From: Achromobacter veterisilvae
GTDB lineage: Bacteria > Pseudomonadota > Gammaproteobacteria > Burkholderiales > Burkholderiaceae_B
Assembly (NCBI RefSeq): GCF_900496975.1
Contig: NZ_UFQC01000026.1
Span: 1-64,000 of the forward strand
Length of the DNA: 64,000 bases
Reading direction: 5' to 3'
Shown here piece by piece: positions 34,252-43,394 of this stretch. Each line of letters begins with the position of its first letter. Positions within the stretch are counted from its first letter, which is position 1. The position numbers were made by a program, and so were the translations under genes. The notes under the pieces were generated by a model. That model did not search any database, had not been told where the DNA came from, and was given only the letters and a program-made list of their open reading frames with translations.

Positions 34252-34417
34252 GACCCGCTTGATTTCATCCAAGCTCCTTTTGGTCGGATGTTTTGTCGGT
34301 CGTTCTCTAATTTCAGATGGTGTTCGCGCGGGATTAACTCAAAATTAAAAGATCTTGCCGTTGCATGTTCTTACCGGCCGACGGCCGAGTGGAGAAATCT
34401 CTGCTCCACCCGTAGGC

Positions 34418-34945
34418 TCAGCCAGCCAGCGCGCGGCGGTTCCAGGGCATGTGCATCAGCAGGCGCGCAAGCCCGCAGAACCCCGAGACACCGGCGAAGA
34501 CCAGCCCAGCGCCCACCAAGCCCGAAAGTACATGGAACCAAGGCGAGACCGTGGCGCCCAGCACTGTACCCAGCACGATCAAAGACCCCGCCGCGATCTG
34601 CACCTGCCGTTGCAGCTCCAGGGGTTGAGAGGCGTCCGCCACGACGGGCAGGCCGGCCTTCTTCCAGGCGTCCAGCCCGCCTTCAAGCACGTAGGCCTCG
34701 CAGGCCGTGCATGCCCCCAGCGTCGGGGCGTTCACCCGCGTCCGGTTGCCCGAGCGGCAGTGGAAGATGATTGCCGAAGCGCCGTCGAGCGGCAGGCCGC
34801 CGCTTCGCAAGCGGTCCATCGGCACATGGCGTGCCTGCGCGATGCGCTCACGGGCATGTTCGTCCGCCGCACGGATGTCCACCAGAACGGCACCCTGGTT
34901 CATGAGTTCGCTGGCAGCTTGGGGCGAGATGGATTTCAGGGACAT
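34418..34945 (-). CDS. Rhodanese fused to a DUF2892-type membrane domain
   Basis: A 175-residue protein. The N-terminal rhodanese domain has its catalytic cysteine at C63 in HCRSGNRT. The C-terminal 60 residues contain two membrane segments in the pattern of DUF2892 (VQIAAGSLIVLGTVLG, WFHVLSGLVGAGLVFAGVSGFCGLARLL). Rhodanese-DUF2892 fusions are frequent partners of BigR and persulfide dioxygenase and pass sulfane sulfur at the membrane. Confidence 0.88.
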   Translation of the reverse strand: MSLKSISPQAASELMNQGAVLVDIRAADEHARERIAQARHVPMDRLRSGGLPLDGASAIIFHCRSGNRTRVNAPTLGACTACEAYVLEGGLDAWKKAGLPVVADASQPLELQRQVQIAAGSLIVLGTVLGATVSPWFHVLSGLVGAGLVFAGVSGFCGLARLLMHMPWNRRALAG

Positions 34946-34967
34946 GGCAATGGCCTCCGAGGGTGGA

Positions 34968-35279
34968 TCAGGGACAGAAGATGGCCTTGAGCGTGGCGAT
35001 GAGCTTGGCCACGTCGGGGTTGTCGATACGGTAGTGCAGGGTCTGCGACTCGCGCCGGTAGGTCACGAGACCTTCCTCGCGCATCTTGGCCAGGTGTTGG
35101 GACAAGGCGGACTGGCTCAGCGCCACGTTTTCGTGCAGGGCGCCGACGGTCATCTCGCCATGCTCGATCAGCAGGCAGAGAACGAGCAGACGATGCTCAT
35201 TGCCGACTGCCCGCAGCATGCCCGTGGCCTTGGTCGCGCCGTCCTGTAGAAACGACTGATCCTTCTTGTCAACCGTCAT
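34968..35279 (-). CDS. ArsR-family repressor, BigR/SqrR-like
   Basis: A 103-residue winged-helix repressor with recognition helix LSQSALSQHLAKMREEGLV. Two cysteines, C35 in the LVLCLLIEHGEM helix and C102 at the end, are 67 apart; in BigR and SqrR the sulfide-sensing cysteines are 66 apart in the same helices. It probably represses the rhodanese and dioxygenase genes downstream until persulfide forms a bridge between the two. The assignment to the BigR type rests on this pair and on the neighbours. Confidence 0.8.
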   Translation of the reverse strand: MTVDKKDQSFLQDGATKATGMLRAVGNEHRLLVLCLLIEHGEMTVGALHENVALSQSALSQHLAKMREEGLVTYRRESQTLHYRIDNPDVAKLIATLKAIFCP

Positions 35280-35296
35280 GGTAGCCTGTATTTAAT

Positions 35297-35333
35297 GTTT
35301 ATCTAATGTAGTATAAACTAATAAATAGGTCAA
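35297..35333 (-). promoter_or_regulatory. Promoter and inverted repeat of the sulfide-response operon
   Basis: Minus strand: -35 TTGACC (plus 35328-35333) and -10 TACATT (plus 35305-35310) are 17 bases apart. The inverted repeat GTTTAT (35297-35302) / ATAAAC (35313-35318) flanks the -10, a good ArsR/BigR operator candidate in an AT-rich patch. Confidence 0.6.
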
Positions 35334-35334
35334 G

Positions 35335-35359
35335 GCACTTCCTCCGAGGTAGGAAGTGC
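35335..35359. repeat. Perfect 9-bp inverted repeat
   Basis: GCACTTCCT and AGGAAGTGC are separated by 7 bases, between the repressor promoter and the dead MFS gene. No T run follows. It could be a second operator or a structured leader. Confidence 0.45.
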
Positions 35360-35429
35360 AGCAGGTCTTCCGGCCGGTGTTCTCATGCTGAGGTGTGGGT
35401 TCGCCTGACAGCACATTCCTGATTCCTTC

Positions 35430-36525
35430 ATGACTCCACCTGCTTTGCTGCCACCGCCAATTGCGACAGATGCTCGCCGCAAGGTGGGACTGCTAATGGC
35501 CGCCCAATCTCTGGGCGACGCCGCGCCACCCATCATCATTTCGCCGGGCGGCATCGTGGGCCAGATGCTGGCCAGTACCCTTTCGCTGGCCACACTGCCG
35601 GTCAACCTCTACAACCTGGGGTTGGCGCTTTCGACCATTCCTGCGGCCCTGCTGATGCTTCGTCTGGGCCGGCGTGCGGCCTACGCGTTGGGGGCGCTGC
35701 TGGGTTCGATTTCCGGGCTAATCGCTGCCTTGGACGCGCTATGGGGCAGCTTCGAGACCTTTTGCTAGGGCACGGCGATGGCCGGCTTCTACGGTGCGAG
35801 CGTGCAGAGCTACCGCTTCGCGGCCAGCGATGCGGTGCCGCCGCCGCAGCGCCCCACCGTCATCTCGCGCATCATGATCGGCGGCCTGATCGCCGCGGTT
35901 ATTGGCCCGCAGGTCGTCATCTGGACGCGCGACGCCTGGCCCATGGCGCCGTTCGCTGGCAGCTTCCTGGGGCAGGCAGGCCTGGCGCTGCTGGCCTTGC
36001 CGCTGTTGCTAATGCTGCGCATGCCGCCACCCCAGCCGGCCGCCGTCGCAGGCCCAGCGCGCCCGCTGGCGGTGATCGCGCGCAGTCCAGGTTTCGTCGT
36101 GGCCGTCCCGGCGGGCATCGTGTCCTGCGGCCTGATGGCCTTCATCATGACCGCCGCGCCGATGGCGATGGTGGGTTGCCGCCACACCGTGGGCGAGGCG
36201 GCGCTGGGCATCCAGTGGCACGTGCTGGCCATGTTCGCGCCGAGTTTCTTCACCGGCCGCCAGATCGCGCGTTTCGGCAAGATCGCCATCACGGCGTGCG
36301 GACTGGTTTTGATTGGGGCCTCGGGCCTGTTGGCCTTGGCCGGGCTCGAACTTCTGCACTTCTGGGGCTCGCTGATCCTGCTGGGCGTGGGCTGGAATTT
36401 CGGCTTTATCGGCGCGACGGCCCTGGTGACCGACTGCTACGCTGCGCCCGAACGTGCCAAGGTGCAGGCACTCAACGATTTCCTGGTGTTCGGCACTGTG
36501 GCCGCAGCCTCTTTCGGGCCCGGAT
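35430..36525 (+). pseudogene. MFS transporter, amber stop and 3' truncation
   Basis: A YnfM/YbcL-like major facilitator gene divergent from the sulfide operon. The frame reads through residues with several membrane helices, meets an in-frame TAG at 35766-35768 inside SFETFC-stop-GTAMAGFYGA, where relatives have a leucine, and continues in the same frame for 250 more codons (VQSYRFAASDAV, several helices). At about 36525, after FLVFGTVAAASFG, it runs into an IS3 transposase fragment, so the last helices are missing. One point mutation and one rearrangement disable it. Confidence 0.8.
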
Positions 36526-36676
36526 CAGGCGGAAGATCTACAACTGCAGTGCCCGGCAGAACGTGTTCGACTATATCCAGATGTTTTACATCCCGAAGCA
36601 TCGCTACGGTTACAATAGCTGGCTTTCGCCGGTAGACTACGAGAAGCAGTACTTTGAGAGACTCGCCAGTGTCTAG
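36520..36676 (+). pseudogene. IS3-family transposase, C-terminal fragment
   Basis: About 50 codons with RRKIYNCSARQNVFDYIQMF, then YNSWLSPVDYEKQYFERL to a stop at 36676. This is the end of an IS3-type OrfB integrase domain (the N-H-RRP/Y-N region and after). It is joined directly to the truncated MFS gene, so it probably marks the site of the deletion. Confidence 0.85.
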
Positions 36677-36738
36677 GATACTGGGGGATTCAGTGTTGGC
36701 GCATCAGCCAAGCAAGATGCAGGCGCTGAGAGAGCACC

Positions 36739-37629
36739 TCATACTTCCGTTTGCGAGCGTAGCCGGGCGATAAACCGCTCTAGCGGCGGCGACAAATCGT
36801 CGTCGCTTAGGCGCAGCAAGTAGGTTGTGATGATGGCCGAATCCACTGCCAAAGGTCGGGCGACGACATCTGAACGCTGACTGGTGGCAATTCTCGCGGC
36901 CGTGGTGAAGCCTATGCCATAGCCGGCGCCTACCAAGGTGAGCATCATGTCCAGAGAGGATGCGTGCTCGACAATGTTCGGCTCTCGCTCCAGTGGTCGC
37001 AGAAGGCGAGTCAGTTCACGGCAGTACCCTTCGCACACTTGAGGGTCGCAAAAGATCAGGGGATGATCTCCAAGCTTGTGAAGCGGAATCGCCTTGTGGG
37101 CAAGCAACTCGTGGCGGGCAGGCACCGCAATCATCAACGGGTCTTGCCAGATTGGTTCGGTGACAATGCCTTCTCCCACATCGGCCGTGTGCGCGAACCC
37201 TATCGTGAAATTACCGGATCGTAGGCCACGCAACTGTTCAGCCAGGGGAACCTCGGAGAGTCGTATTTCAATCTCGGGTTCTTCTTCACGGCAACGGGCG
37301 AGGAACGAAGACAGTCGCCGATCGACCGAACCATCAGATATGGCGATGCGCAGGCACCCTTTCAGACCGGCTGCGACAGCCTTGGCGTTTTCCGAAGCCT
37401 GCTCCAAAACGGTGAACAGCCTGCGCACGTCGAGCAAGAAAGCCGAGCCGGCAGGCGTCAACTGTGTTCCACGCCGATCTCGGTCGAAGAGGATCACGCC
37501 CATCTCGTCTTCAAGCTCCTTGATGGCCCGTGAAAGCGGGGGTTGCTCGATATGTAGTCGTTCAGCGGCGCGGGTGAAATGTAACTCCTCGGCTAAGGCC
37601 AGAAAGCACTTAAGGTGTCGCAGCTCCAT
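36739..37629 (-). CDS. LysR-family transcriptional regulator
   Basis: A 296-residue LysR protein: N-terminal winged helix-turn-helix (about 1-60; FTRAAERLHIEQPPLSRAIK) and a periplasmic-binding-like effector domain (about 90-290). The class is common for aromatic or organic-acid catabolism and no target operon is adjacent; IS fragments lie on both sides. Length and domains are complete, so it may be functional. Its ligand cannot be told from sequence. Confidence 0.9.
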   Translation of the reverse strand: MELRHLKCFLALAEELHFTRAAERLHIEQPPLSRAIKELEDEMGVILFDRDRRGTQLTPAGSAFLLDVRRLFTVLEQASENAKAVAAGLKGCLRIAISDGSVDRRLSSFLARCREEEPEIEIRLSEVPLAEQLRGLRSGNFTIGFAHTADVGEGIVTEPIWQDPLMIAVPARHELLAHKAIPLHKLGDHPLIFCDPQVCEGYCRELTRLLRPLEREPNIVEHASSLDMMLTLVGAGYGIGFTTAARIATSQRSDVVARPLAVDSAIITTYLLRLSDDDLSPPLERFIARLRSQTEV

Positions 37630-37740
37630 GTAGGCATCGCTCCCAGATCGTATGTAAAGTCATAAAAAATCCCGCGGCGGTACCCCCCGCAATAGCGTTG
37701 CAGCCAGTAGTAGAATTTTCTCATTGAGGAGTTCTCCAGC

Positions 37741-38270
37741 ATGAAGAAGTCAAGATCCACAGACAGCCAGATCATCGAAGTTACCAATCGCGTGGAAACT
37801 GGCCTTGCGCAGCCTGAACTGTGTTGCAAGTTGGGCATCAGCTCGGCAACCTTCTACAAGTCGCGTTCCCAGTACGGAGGCATGGACGTGTCGCCGATGG
37901 TGCGAAGAAGGAGGGGGCCAAGACCGCGCGGCGGCACTAGATGTACGTCGAGGTGAGGCTCAAGGCTGAGATCGTGACGGAGGCGCTCGAAAAAGTGGTG
38001 AGGCCATGTCGCCGCCGTGAGATGGCCCGATGTGCCGTGCAAGATCTCGGCGTATCGATCCGGCTAGCCTGCGAAGCGTTTAAGGTCAGCCAAGCCTGCT
38101 ATCGGTACGTCGGGCTCCAAACGCAGTTATCGGGTTACGGCTGATGCTCTCGGGCGCTGGGCGTACCACTGCCACCTCCTGTACGACATGGAGATGGGCA
38201 TGTTCCGCGAAGTAAGACGGACGCCGAGAACGAAGATATCGACAACTGGCTGCTGCGCCGGGAGTGTCGG
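37741..38270 (+). pseudogene. IS3-family transposase, decayed 5' part
   Basis: OrfA starts as in IS3 relatives (KKSRSTDSQIIEVTNRVE, ELCCKLGISSATFYK, YGGMD) but shifts frame after about 55 codons. A second frame from 37941 carries VEVRLKAEIVTEALEK and GVSIRLACEAFKVSQACYRY, and a third near 38225 DAENEDIDNWLLR. At least two frameshifts separate the pieces, and the catalytic DDE part is absent. The lower GC of the surrounding DNA fits a remnant. Confidence 0.8.
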
Positions 38271-38882
38271 AATCTTAGTGTTTAGGGCCAATGAAGCCCA
38301 TCCGGCAGGACTTGCATTGCTTTAAAGTGGGTGGGGGCGGACGCCCCCCCTTTGGGTCAGTTTTCAGTGAAAGACAACAACGCACTTGCCAGACGCGACT
38401 TCCTTGCAGAGGAGCGTCGTTATAGCGGTCTGCCCCTGCGGTTTACCGTCGAGTTCGACATCCATCTTCACCGCCGCGTCCATCGACTCATTGCGATAGA
38501 TCTACACAGCCGCTTGTCCTTTGGCGCGGCAAACGTCTTGGCTACTGCGTCCTGATTGGCGTCGCCCATACTGTGACGGTGGCGCAGGGGTGCAGGCCAA
38601 CGAGATTGATGACAACGGCGGCAACGATCAACGTTTTTTCAAAAACCGCTCCAATTGTTTTATCCGCGGAAAATCCGCGGCGGCCAGTGTAGGAGGTACG
38701 TGGCGTGAAGTTGTGCCGTCGACCATGCGGAACATTACATTTCATATTGATTGATTAATCGAAAGAATCTCTTTCATTTCAACGATTGGCTTTGCTCCAG
38801 ATCAATCACGGCACGCATTTCCTCCCTTTGAAAACAACCACTTAAACACATCCCCTAGGGTATTCCCGGTTATGGGCCGGTC
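38271..38882. other. Gene-free interval between IS remnant and hydrogenase promoter
   Basis: About 600 bases hold no convincing gene. A GC hairpin lies near 38332-38350, and GGGTCAGTTTTCAGTG at 38354-38369 resembles terminal repeats I associate with IS21-type elements. From about 38740 the DNA turns AT-rich (TTGATTGATTAATC, 38747-38760), as is usual upstream of NtrC-type sigma-54 promoters, where activator and IHF sites lie. Short open frames here look like chance. Confidence 0.5.
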
Positions 38883-38898
38883 TGGCACACAACTTGCT
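38883..38898 (+). promoter_or_regulatory. Sigma-54 (-24/-12) promoter of the hydrogenase operon
   Basis: TGGCAC (38883-38888), five bases, then TTGCT (38894-38898) match the RpoN consensus TGGCAC-N5-TTGCW exactly. The site is 88 bases before the hoxK start. The cluster encodes HoxA, an NtrC-type activator, as expected for this promoter class. Confidence 0.92.
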
Positions 38899-38985
38899 AT
38901 GATCAGCCATTGAGCGGACTGAGACGCGGCTAGCAAATCAGCGTGTTATCCCTCGCCCACAACAAGACACCGGAGACAACCCGTC

Positions 38986-40083
38986 ATGGAAACCTTCTAC
39001 GAGGTCATGCGCCGCAAAGGCATTTCGCGCCGCAGCTTTCTCAAATACTGCTCGCTCACGGCCACCTCGCTGGGCCTGGCGCCGTCTTTCGTGTCGCAGA
39101 TCGCGCACGCCATGGAGAACAAGCCCCGCACGCCAGTGCTGTGGTTGCACGGTCTGGAGTGCACCTGCTGCACCGAGAGCTTCATCCGCAGCGCGCACCC
39201 GCTGGCCAAAGACGTGGTGCTGTCCATGATCTCGCTGGACTACGACGACACCCTCATGGCCGCCGCCGGCCACCAGGCCGAGGCGATCCTTGAAGAGATC
39301 ATGACGAAATACAAAGGCCAATACATCCTCGCCGTGGAAGGCAACCCACCGTTGAACGAAGATGGCATGTTTTGCATCCAATCGGGCAAACCCTTCGTCG
39401 AAAAGCTCAAGCATGTGGCGAAAGACGCCAAGGCCATCATCGCCTGGGGCTCGTGCGCGTCGTGGGGATGTGTGCAGGCGGCCAAGCCGAACCCGACGCA
39501 GGCCACGCCGATCCACAAGGTGATCACCGACAAACCCATCATCAAGGTGCCGGGCTGCCCGCCCATCCCCGAAGTGATGACGGGCGTGATTACCTACATG
39601 CTCACCTTCGACCGCGTGCCCGAGCTGGACCGCCAGGGCCGCCCCAAGATGTTCTACAGCCAGCGCATCCACGACAAGTGTTACCGCCGGCCGCACTTCG
39701 ACGCCGGACAGTTTGTCGAAGCCTGGGACGACGAGTCTGCGCGCAAAGGCTACTGCCTCTACAAGGTCGGCTGCAAAGGTCCGACCACCTACAATGCCTG
39801 CTCCACCGTGCAGTGGAACGAGGGAACGAGCTTCCCGATCAAGGCTGGCCATGGTTGCATTGGGTGCTCCGAAGACGGCTTCTGGGACAAGGGCTCGTTC
39901 TACGACCGCCTGACCGACATCCACGCCTTCGGCATCGAGGCCAATGCCGACCAGATCGGTGGTACCGCCGCCGGCGTGGTGGGGGCGGCCGTGGCGGCGC
40001 ACGCCGCCATCTCGGTGGCCAAGCGCGCCCGCGACAACGCGCGCAACCCCAATGCTGGCGAGAAGACACCCGCCAACCACTGA
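38986..40083 (+). CDS. hoxK: Membrane-bound [NiFe]-hydrogenase small subunit
   Basis: A 365-residue precursor with a Tat signal (RRSFLK, cleavage likely after AHA, residue 42) and a C-terminal membrane helix (about 320-345). After cleavage the cysteines number as in Ralstonia eutropha: C17, C19, C20 (ECTCC) and C115, C120 (SCASWGC). C19 and C120 are the two extra cysteines of the [4Fe-3S] proximal cluster that gives oxygen tolerance. Distal and medial cluster motifs (HDKCYRR, CLYKVGC, GHGCIGC) are present. It passes electrons from HoxG to the HoxZ cytochrome b. Confidence 0.97.
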   Translation: METFYEVMRRKGISRRSFLKYCSLTATSLGLAPSFVSQIAHAMENKPRTPVLWLHGLECTCCTESFIRSAHPLAKDVVLSMISLDYDDTLMAAAGHQAEAILEEIMTKYKGQYILAVEGNPPLNEDGMFCIQSGKPFVEKLKHVAKDAKAIIAWGSCASWGCVQAAKPNPTQATPIHKVITDKPIIKVPGCPPIPEVMTGVITYMLTFDRVPELDRQGRPKMFYSQRIHDKCYRRPHFDAGQFVEAWDDESARKGYCLYKVGCKGPTTYNACSTVQWNEGTSFPIKAGHGCIGCSEDGFWDKGSFYDRLTDIHAFGIEANADQIGGTAAGVVGAAVAAHAAISVAKRARDNARNPNAGEKTPANH

Positions 40084-40103
40084 CACGACCGAGGAACAAG
40101 AAC

Positions 40104-41963
40104 ATGGGTGCTTACGAAACTCAAGGCTTTCGCATGGACAACACCGGCCGGCGCATCGTCGTCGACCCGGTGACGCGCATCGAGGGCCACATGCGCTGCG
40201 AGGTCAACCTCGACAGCAACAACGTGATCCGCAATGCCGTCTCCACCGGCACCATGTGGCGTGGCCTGGAGGTGATCCTCAAAGGCCGCGACCCGCGCGA
40301 CGCCTGGGCCTTCGTGGAGCGCATCTGTGGCGTCTGCACGGGTTGCCACGCGCTCGCTTCGGTGCGCGCGGTGGAGGATGCGCTGGGCATCCGCATTCCG
40401 CTCAATGCCCATTTGATCCGCGAGATGATGGCCAAGACGCTGCAGGTGCACGACCACGCGGTGCACTTCTACCACCTGCACGCGCTCGACTGGGTGGACG
40501 TGGTCTCGGCGCTGAACGCCGACTCCAAGAAGACCAGCGAGCTGCAGCAGATGGTCTCGCCCTCGCACCCGTTGTCTTCGCCAGGCTACTTCCGCGACGT
40601 GCAGATCCGCCTGAAGCGTTTTGTTGAAAGCGGTCAGTTGGGACCGTTTGCCAATGGCTACTGGGGCTCCAAAGCCTATGTGCTGCCGCCTGAGGCGAAC
40701 CTGATGGCTGTCACCCACTATCTGGAAGCGCTCGACCTGCAAAAGGAGTGGGTCAAGGTGCACACCATCTTTGGTGGCAAGAACCCTCACCCCAATTACC
40801 TGGTAGGCGGTGTGCCCTGCGCGATCAACATCGACGGCGACGGTGCGGCCGGTGCGCCGATCAACATGGAGCGCCTGAACTTCGTTCAGGCCCGCATCCA
40901 GGAAATGATTGACTTCAACAACAACGTATACGTGCCGGACGTGCTTGCCATCGGCACCATCTACAAAGAGGCCGGGTGGCTCTATGGCGGTGGCCTGTCG
41001 GCCACCAACGTGGCCGACTATGGCTCCTACGAGAAAGTGCCATACGACCACAGCACGAATCAGCTGCCCGGTGGCGTGATCCTGGATGGAGACTGGAACA
41101 AGATCCTGGAGATCGATCCACGAGATCCCGAGCAGGTGCAGGAGTTCGTGACGCACAGCTGGTATAAGTACGACGACGAGAACAAAGGCCTGCACCCCTG
41201 GGACGGCGTGACCGAGGCCAATTACACGCCCGAGGGCCCGAACTTCAAGGGCACGCGCACCAAGATCGAGAACCTCGACGAGTTGGCCAAGTACTCGTGG
41301 ATCAAATCGCCGCGCTGGCGTGGCCACGCTGTGGAGGTGGGCCCGCTCTCGCGCTACATCCTGGGTTATGCGCACGCCACGCAGGGCAACAAGTTCTGCC
41401 AGCGCGTGAAGCAGCAGGTGGACGCGGCCGCGGCGGCGATCAACAGCACGATTCCGAAAGCGCTGGGCATGCCCGAGACGAAGTACAGCGCCAAGCAGCT
41501 GCTGCCCACCACCATTGGCCGAACGCTTGCGCGCGCGCTGGAGAGCCAGTACGCCGCCGAACTGATGATGGACGATTTTAAGCAGCTCGTCGGCAACATC
41601 AAGGCCGGCGACACCAGCACGGCCAACATCGAGAAGTGGGACCCAAGGACCTGGCCGAAGGAGGCCAAGGGCGTGGGCACGGTAGCCGCGCCGCGCGGCA
41701 TGCTGGGCCATTGGATCCGCATCAAGGACGGCAAGATCGAGAACTACCAGTGCGTGGTGCCCACCACCTGGAACGGCTCGCCACGCGACCACAAGGGCCA
41801 GATCGGCGCCTTCGAGGCCTCGCTGATGAACACGCCCATGGTCAACCCCGAGCAACCGCTGGAGATCCTGCGCACGCTGCACAGCTTCGACCCCTGCCTA
41901 GCCTGCTCGACCCACGTGATGAGCGAGGAAGGCCGCGAGATGGCGCGCGTGGCCGTGCGCTGA
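40104..41963 (+). CDS. hoxG: Membrane-bound [NiFe]-hydrogenase large subunit
   Basis: A 619-residue subunit carrying the NiFe(CN)2CO site. The four nickel cysteines lie in the L1 motif [10 protein letters not shown] (about 73-82) and the L2 motif DPCLACSTH near the end. Fifteen residues follow the histidine ([15 protein letters not shown]) and are to be removed by HoxM once nickel is in place. Start at 40104 (MGAYETQGF). It begins 20 bases after hoxK and is carried across the membrane with HoxK by the Tat system. Confidence 0.97.
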   Translation: MGAYETQGFRMDNTGRRIVVDPVTRIEGHMRCEVNLDSNNVIRNAVSTGTMWRGLEVILKGRDPRDAWAFVERICGVCTGCHALASVRAVEDALGIRIPLNAHLIREMMAKTLQVHDHAVHFYHLHALDWVDVVSALNADSKKTSELQQMVSPSHPLSSPGYFRDVQIRLKRFVESGQLGPFANGYWGSKAYVLPPEANLMAVTHYLEALDLQKEWVKVHTIFGGKNPHPNYLVGGVPCAINIDGDGAAGAPINMERLNFVQARIQEMIDFNNNVYVPDVLAIGTIYKEAGWLYGGGLSATNVADYGSYEKVPYDHSTNQLPGGVILDGDWNKILEIDPRDPEQVQEFVTHSWYKYDDENKGLHPWDGVTEANYTPEGPNFKGTRTKIENLDELAKYSWIKSPRWRGHAVEVGPLSRYILGYAHATQGNKFCQRVKQQVDAAAAAINSTIPKALGMPETKYSAKQLLPTTIGRTLARALESQYAAELMMDDFKQLVGNIKAGDTSTANIEKWDPRTWPKEAKGVGTVAAPRGMLGHWIRIKDGKIENYQCVVPTTWNGSPRDHKGQIGAFEASLMNTPMVNPEQPLEILRTLHSFDPCLACSTHVMSEEGREMARVAVR

Positions 41964-41999
41964 TCCACTCCACAAACGAGAAAAAACGAGAATCCCCCG

Positions 42000-42611
42000 A
42001 TGAACCACACGATACAACGTCGCGCCCGCCGCTTCGCCGCCCTGGCCCTGCTGGGTGGCCTGGCCACCGCCGCCCACGCACACCCCGGCCATGGCACCAG
42101 CAGCCTGATGGAAGGCCTGGTCCACCCCTTCGGTCCTGACCACCTGCTGGCCATGGTGGCCGTGGGCATCTGGTCCGTCTCGGTCCTGCCGTCCCACAAG
42201 GCCTGGCAGGGGCCGGCCACCTTCATGTTCGCTCTGGTCTTCAGCGCCACGCTGGGCATGCTCGGCGTGACCGTGCCCTACCTGGAGCACGGCGTCTCCC
42301 TCTCAGTCATGCTGTTCGGCGCCATGCTCTTGGTGGCGCGCCGCTCCATGCCCCCGGACATCGGCCTGGGCCTGATCGTCGCGGCAGCCTCGCTGCACGG
42401 CCTGGCCCACGGCTCCGAAACGCCCGAATCGGGCTTCGCGGGCTACGCCGTCGGCTTCCTGCTCACCACCGCCGTGCTGCACGTCGGCGGCGTCTGCATC
42501 GGCCTGGCCATACGGCGCTGGCTGGCCGGGCGCTGCGGCATCGCCCTGGGCGGCCTGGGCGCCGCGCTCGGGGTGGCCGGGGTCTATCTGTTCGGCCAGC
42601 TGGCCGCCTGA
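42000..42611 (+). CDS. hupE: HupE/UreJ-family nickel permease
   Basis: A 203-residue protein with a signal peptide (ending AHAHP), the HPGHG and HPFGPDHLLAMVAVG metal-binding signatures and six likely membrane helices. HupE proteins supply nickel for hydrogenase assembly. It is placed between hoxG and hoxZ; in Ralstonia eutropha this slot is empty and nickel uptake is by HoxN elsewhere. The leading ATG overlaps nothing; a purine-rich stretch (GAGAAAAAACGAG) precedes it. Confidence 0.92.
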   Translation: MNHTIQRRARRFAALALLGGLATAAHAHPGHGTSSLMEGLVHPFGPDHLLAMVAVGIWSVSVLPSHKAWQGPATFMFALVFSATLGMLGVTVPYLEHGVSLSVMLFGAMLLVARRSMPPDIGLGLIVAAASLHGLAHGSETPESGFAGYAVGFLLTTAVLHVGGVCIGLAIRRWLAGRCGIALGGLGAALGVAGVYLFGQLAA

Positions 42612-42645
42612 ACCCGTGCCCGAGCGCACCGCAAAGGAGCAAAGC

Positions 42646-43392
42646 ATGTCCACCCTGTCCACGCAAGAACTGGCGCAGCATCGCCTGGCCGACGTCACCG
42701 GCGTCGACGACAGCGCCGTGCAGCACGGCCAAGTCACCAAGTCGGTCTACGTGTACGAGGCGCCGGTGCGCGTCTGGCACTGGATCAACGTGGGGGCCAT
42801 CCTCGTGCTGTGCCTCACCGGCTATTTCATTGGCAGGCCACTGCCGACGATGCCCGGCGAGGCCAGCGCCCACTACCTAATGGGCTACATCCGCTTCGCG
42901 CACTTCGCGGCCGGTTACATCATGGCGGTCGGCCTGCTGGGCCGCGCCTACTGGGCGCTGGTGGGCAACCACCACTCGCGCGAGCTATTCTGGGTGCCGG
43001 TGTTCCAGAAGGCCTACTGGCGCGAGGTGCTGATCATGCTGCGCTGGTACGCCTTCCTGTCGGATCGGCCAGGCCGCTACGTGGGCCACAACCCGCTGGC
43101 GCGCTTCGCCATGTTCGCGGGATACCTGATGATCTCGCTGTTCATGATCATCACCGGCTTCGCGCTGTACGGCGAGGGCTCTCAGATGGGCTCGTGGCAG
43201 GAGCGTCTGTTCGGCTGGGTGATCCCGCTGTTCGGCCAGAGCCAGGACGTGCACACCTGGCACCGCATGGGCATGTGGGCGATGGTAATCTTCATCACTC
43301 TGCACGTATACGCCGCGATCCGCGAAGACATCATGGGCCGCCAAAGCATCGTGTCCACGATGATTTCTGGCCACCGCACGTTCAAAGAGTGA
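42646..43392 (+). CDS. hoxZ: Hydrogenase cytochrome b subunit
   Basis: A 248-residue di-heme cytochrome b with four membrane helices. Heme-ligand histidines are expected in PVRVWHWIN, IRFAHFAAGY, DVHTWHRMGM and ITLHVYA. It anchors the HoxKG dimer at the outer face of the inner membrane and passes electrons to quinone. Start at 42646 after AAAGGAGC; an in-frame codon at 42616 has no ribosome site. Complete length for the family. Confidence 0.95.
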   Translation: MSTLSTQELAQHRLADVTGVDDSAVQHGQVTKSVYVYEAPVRVWHWINVGAILVLCLTGYFIGRPLPTMPGEASAHYLMGYIRFAHFAAGYIMAVGLLGRAYWALVGNHHSRELFWVPVFQKAYWREVLIMLRWYAFLSDRPGRYVGHNPLARFAMFAGYLMISLFMIITGFALYGEGSQMGSWQERLFGWVIPLFGQSQDVHTWHRMGMWAMVIFITLHVYAAIREDIMGRQSIVSTMISGHRTFKE

Positions 43393-43394
43393 GC

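Noticed and set aside
38331-38754. Two short open frames of 74 and 77 codons before the hydrogenase promoter
   Set aside because: No ribosome site, no family resemblance and location in a remnant-rich interval make them likely chance frames.
39900-41882. 660-codon minus-strand open frame opposite hoxG
   Set aside because: hoxG is certain by its nickel motifs; this frame is its antisense shadow.
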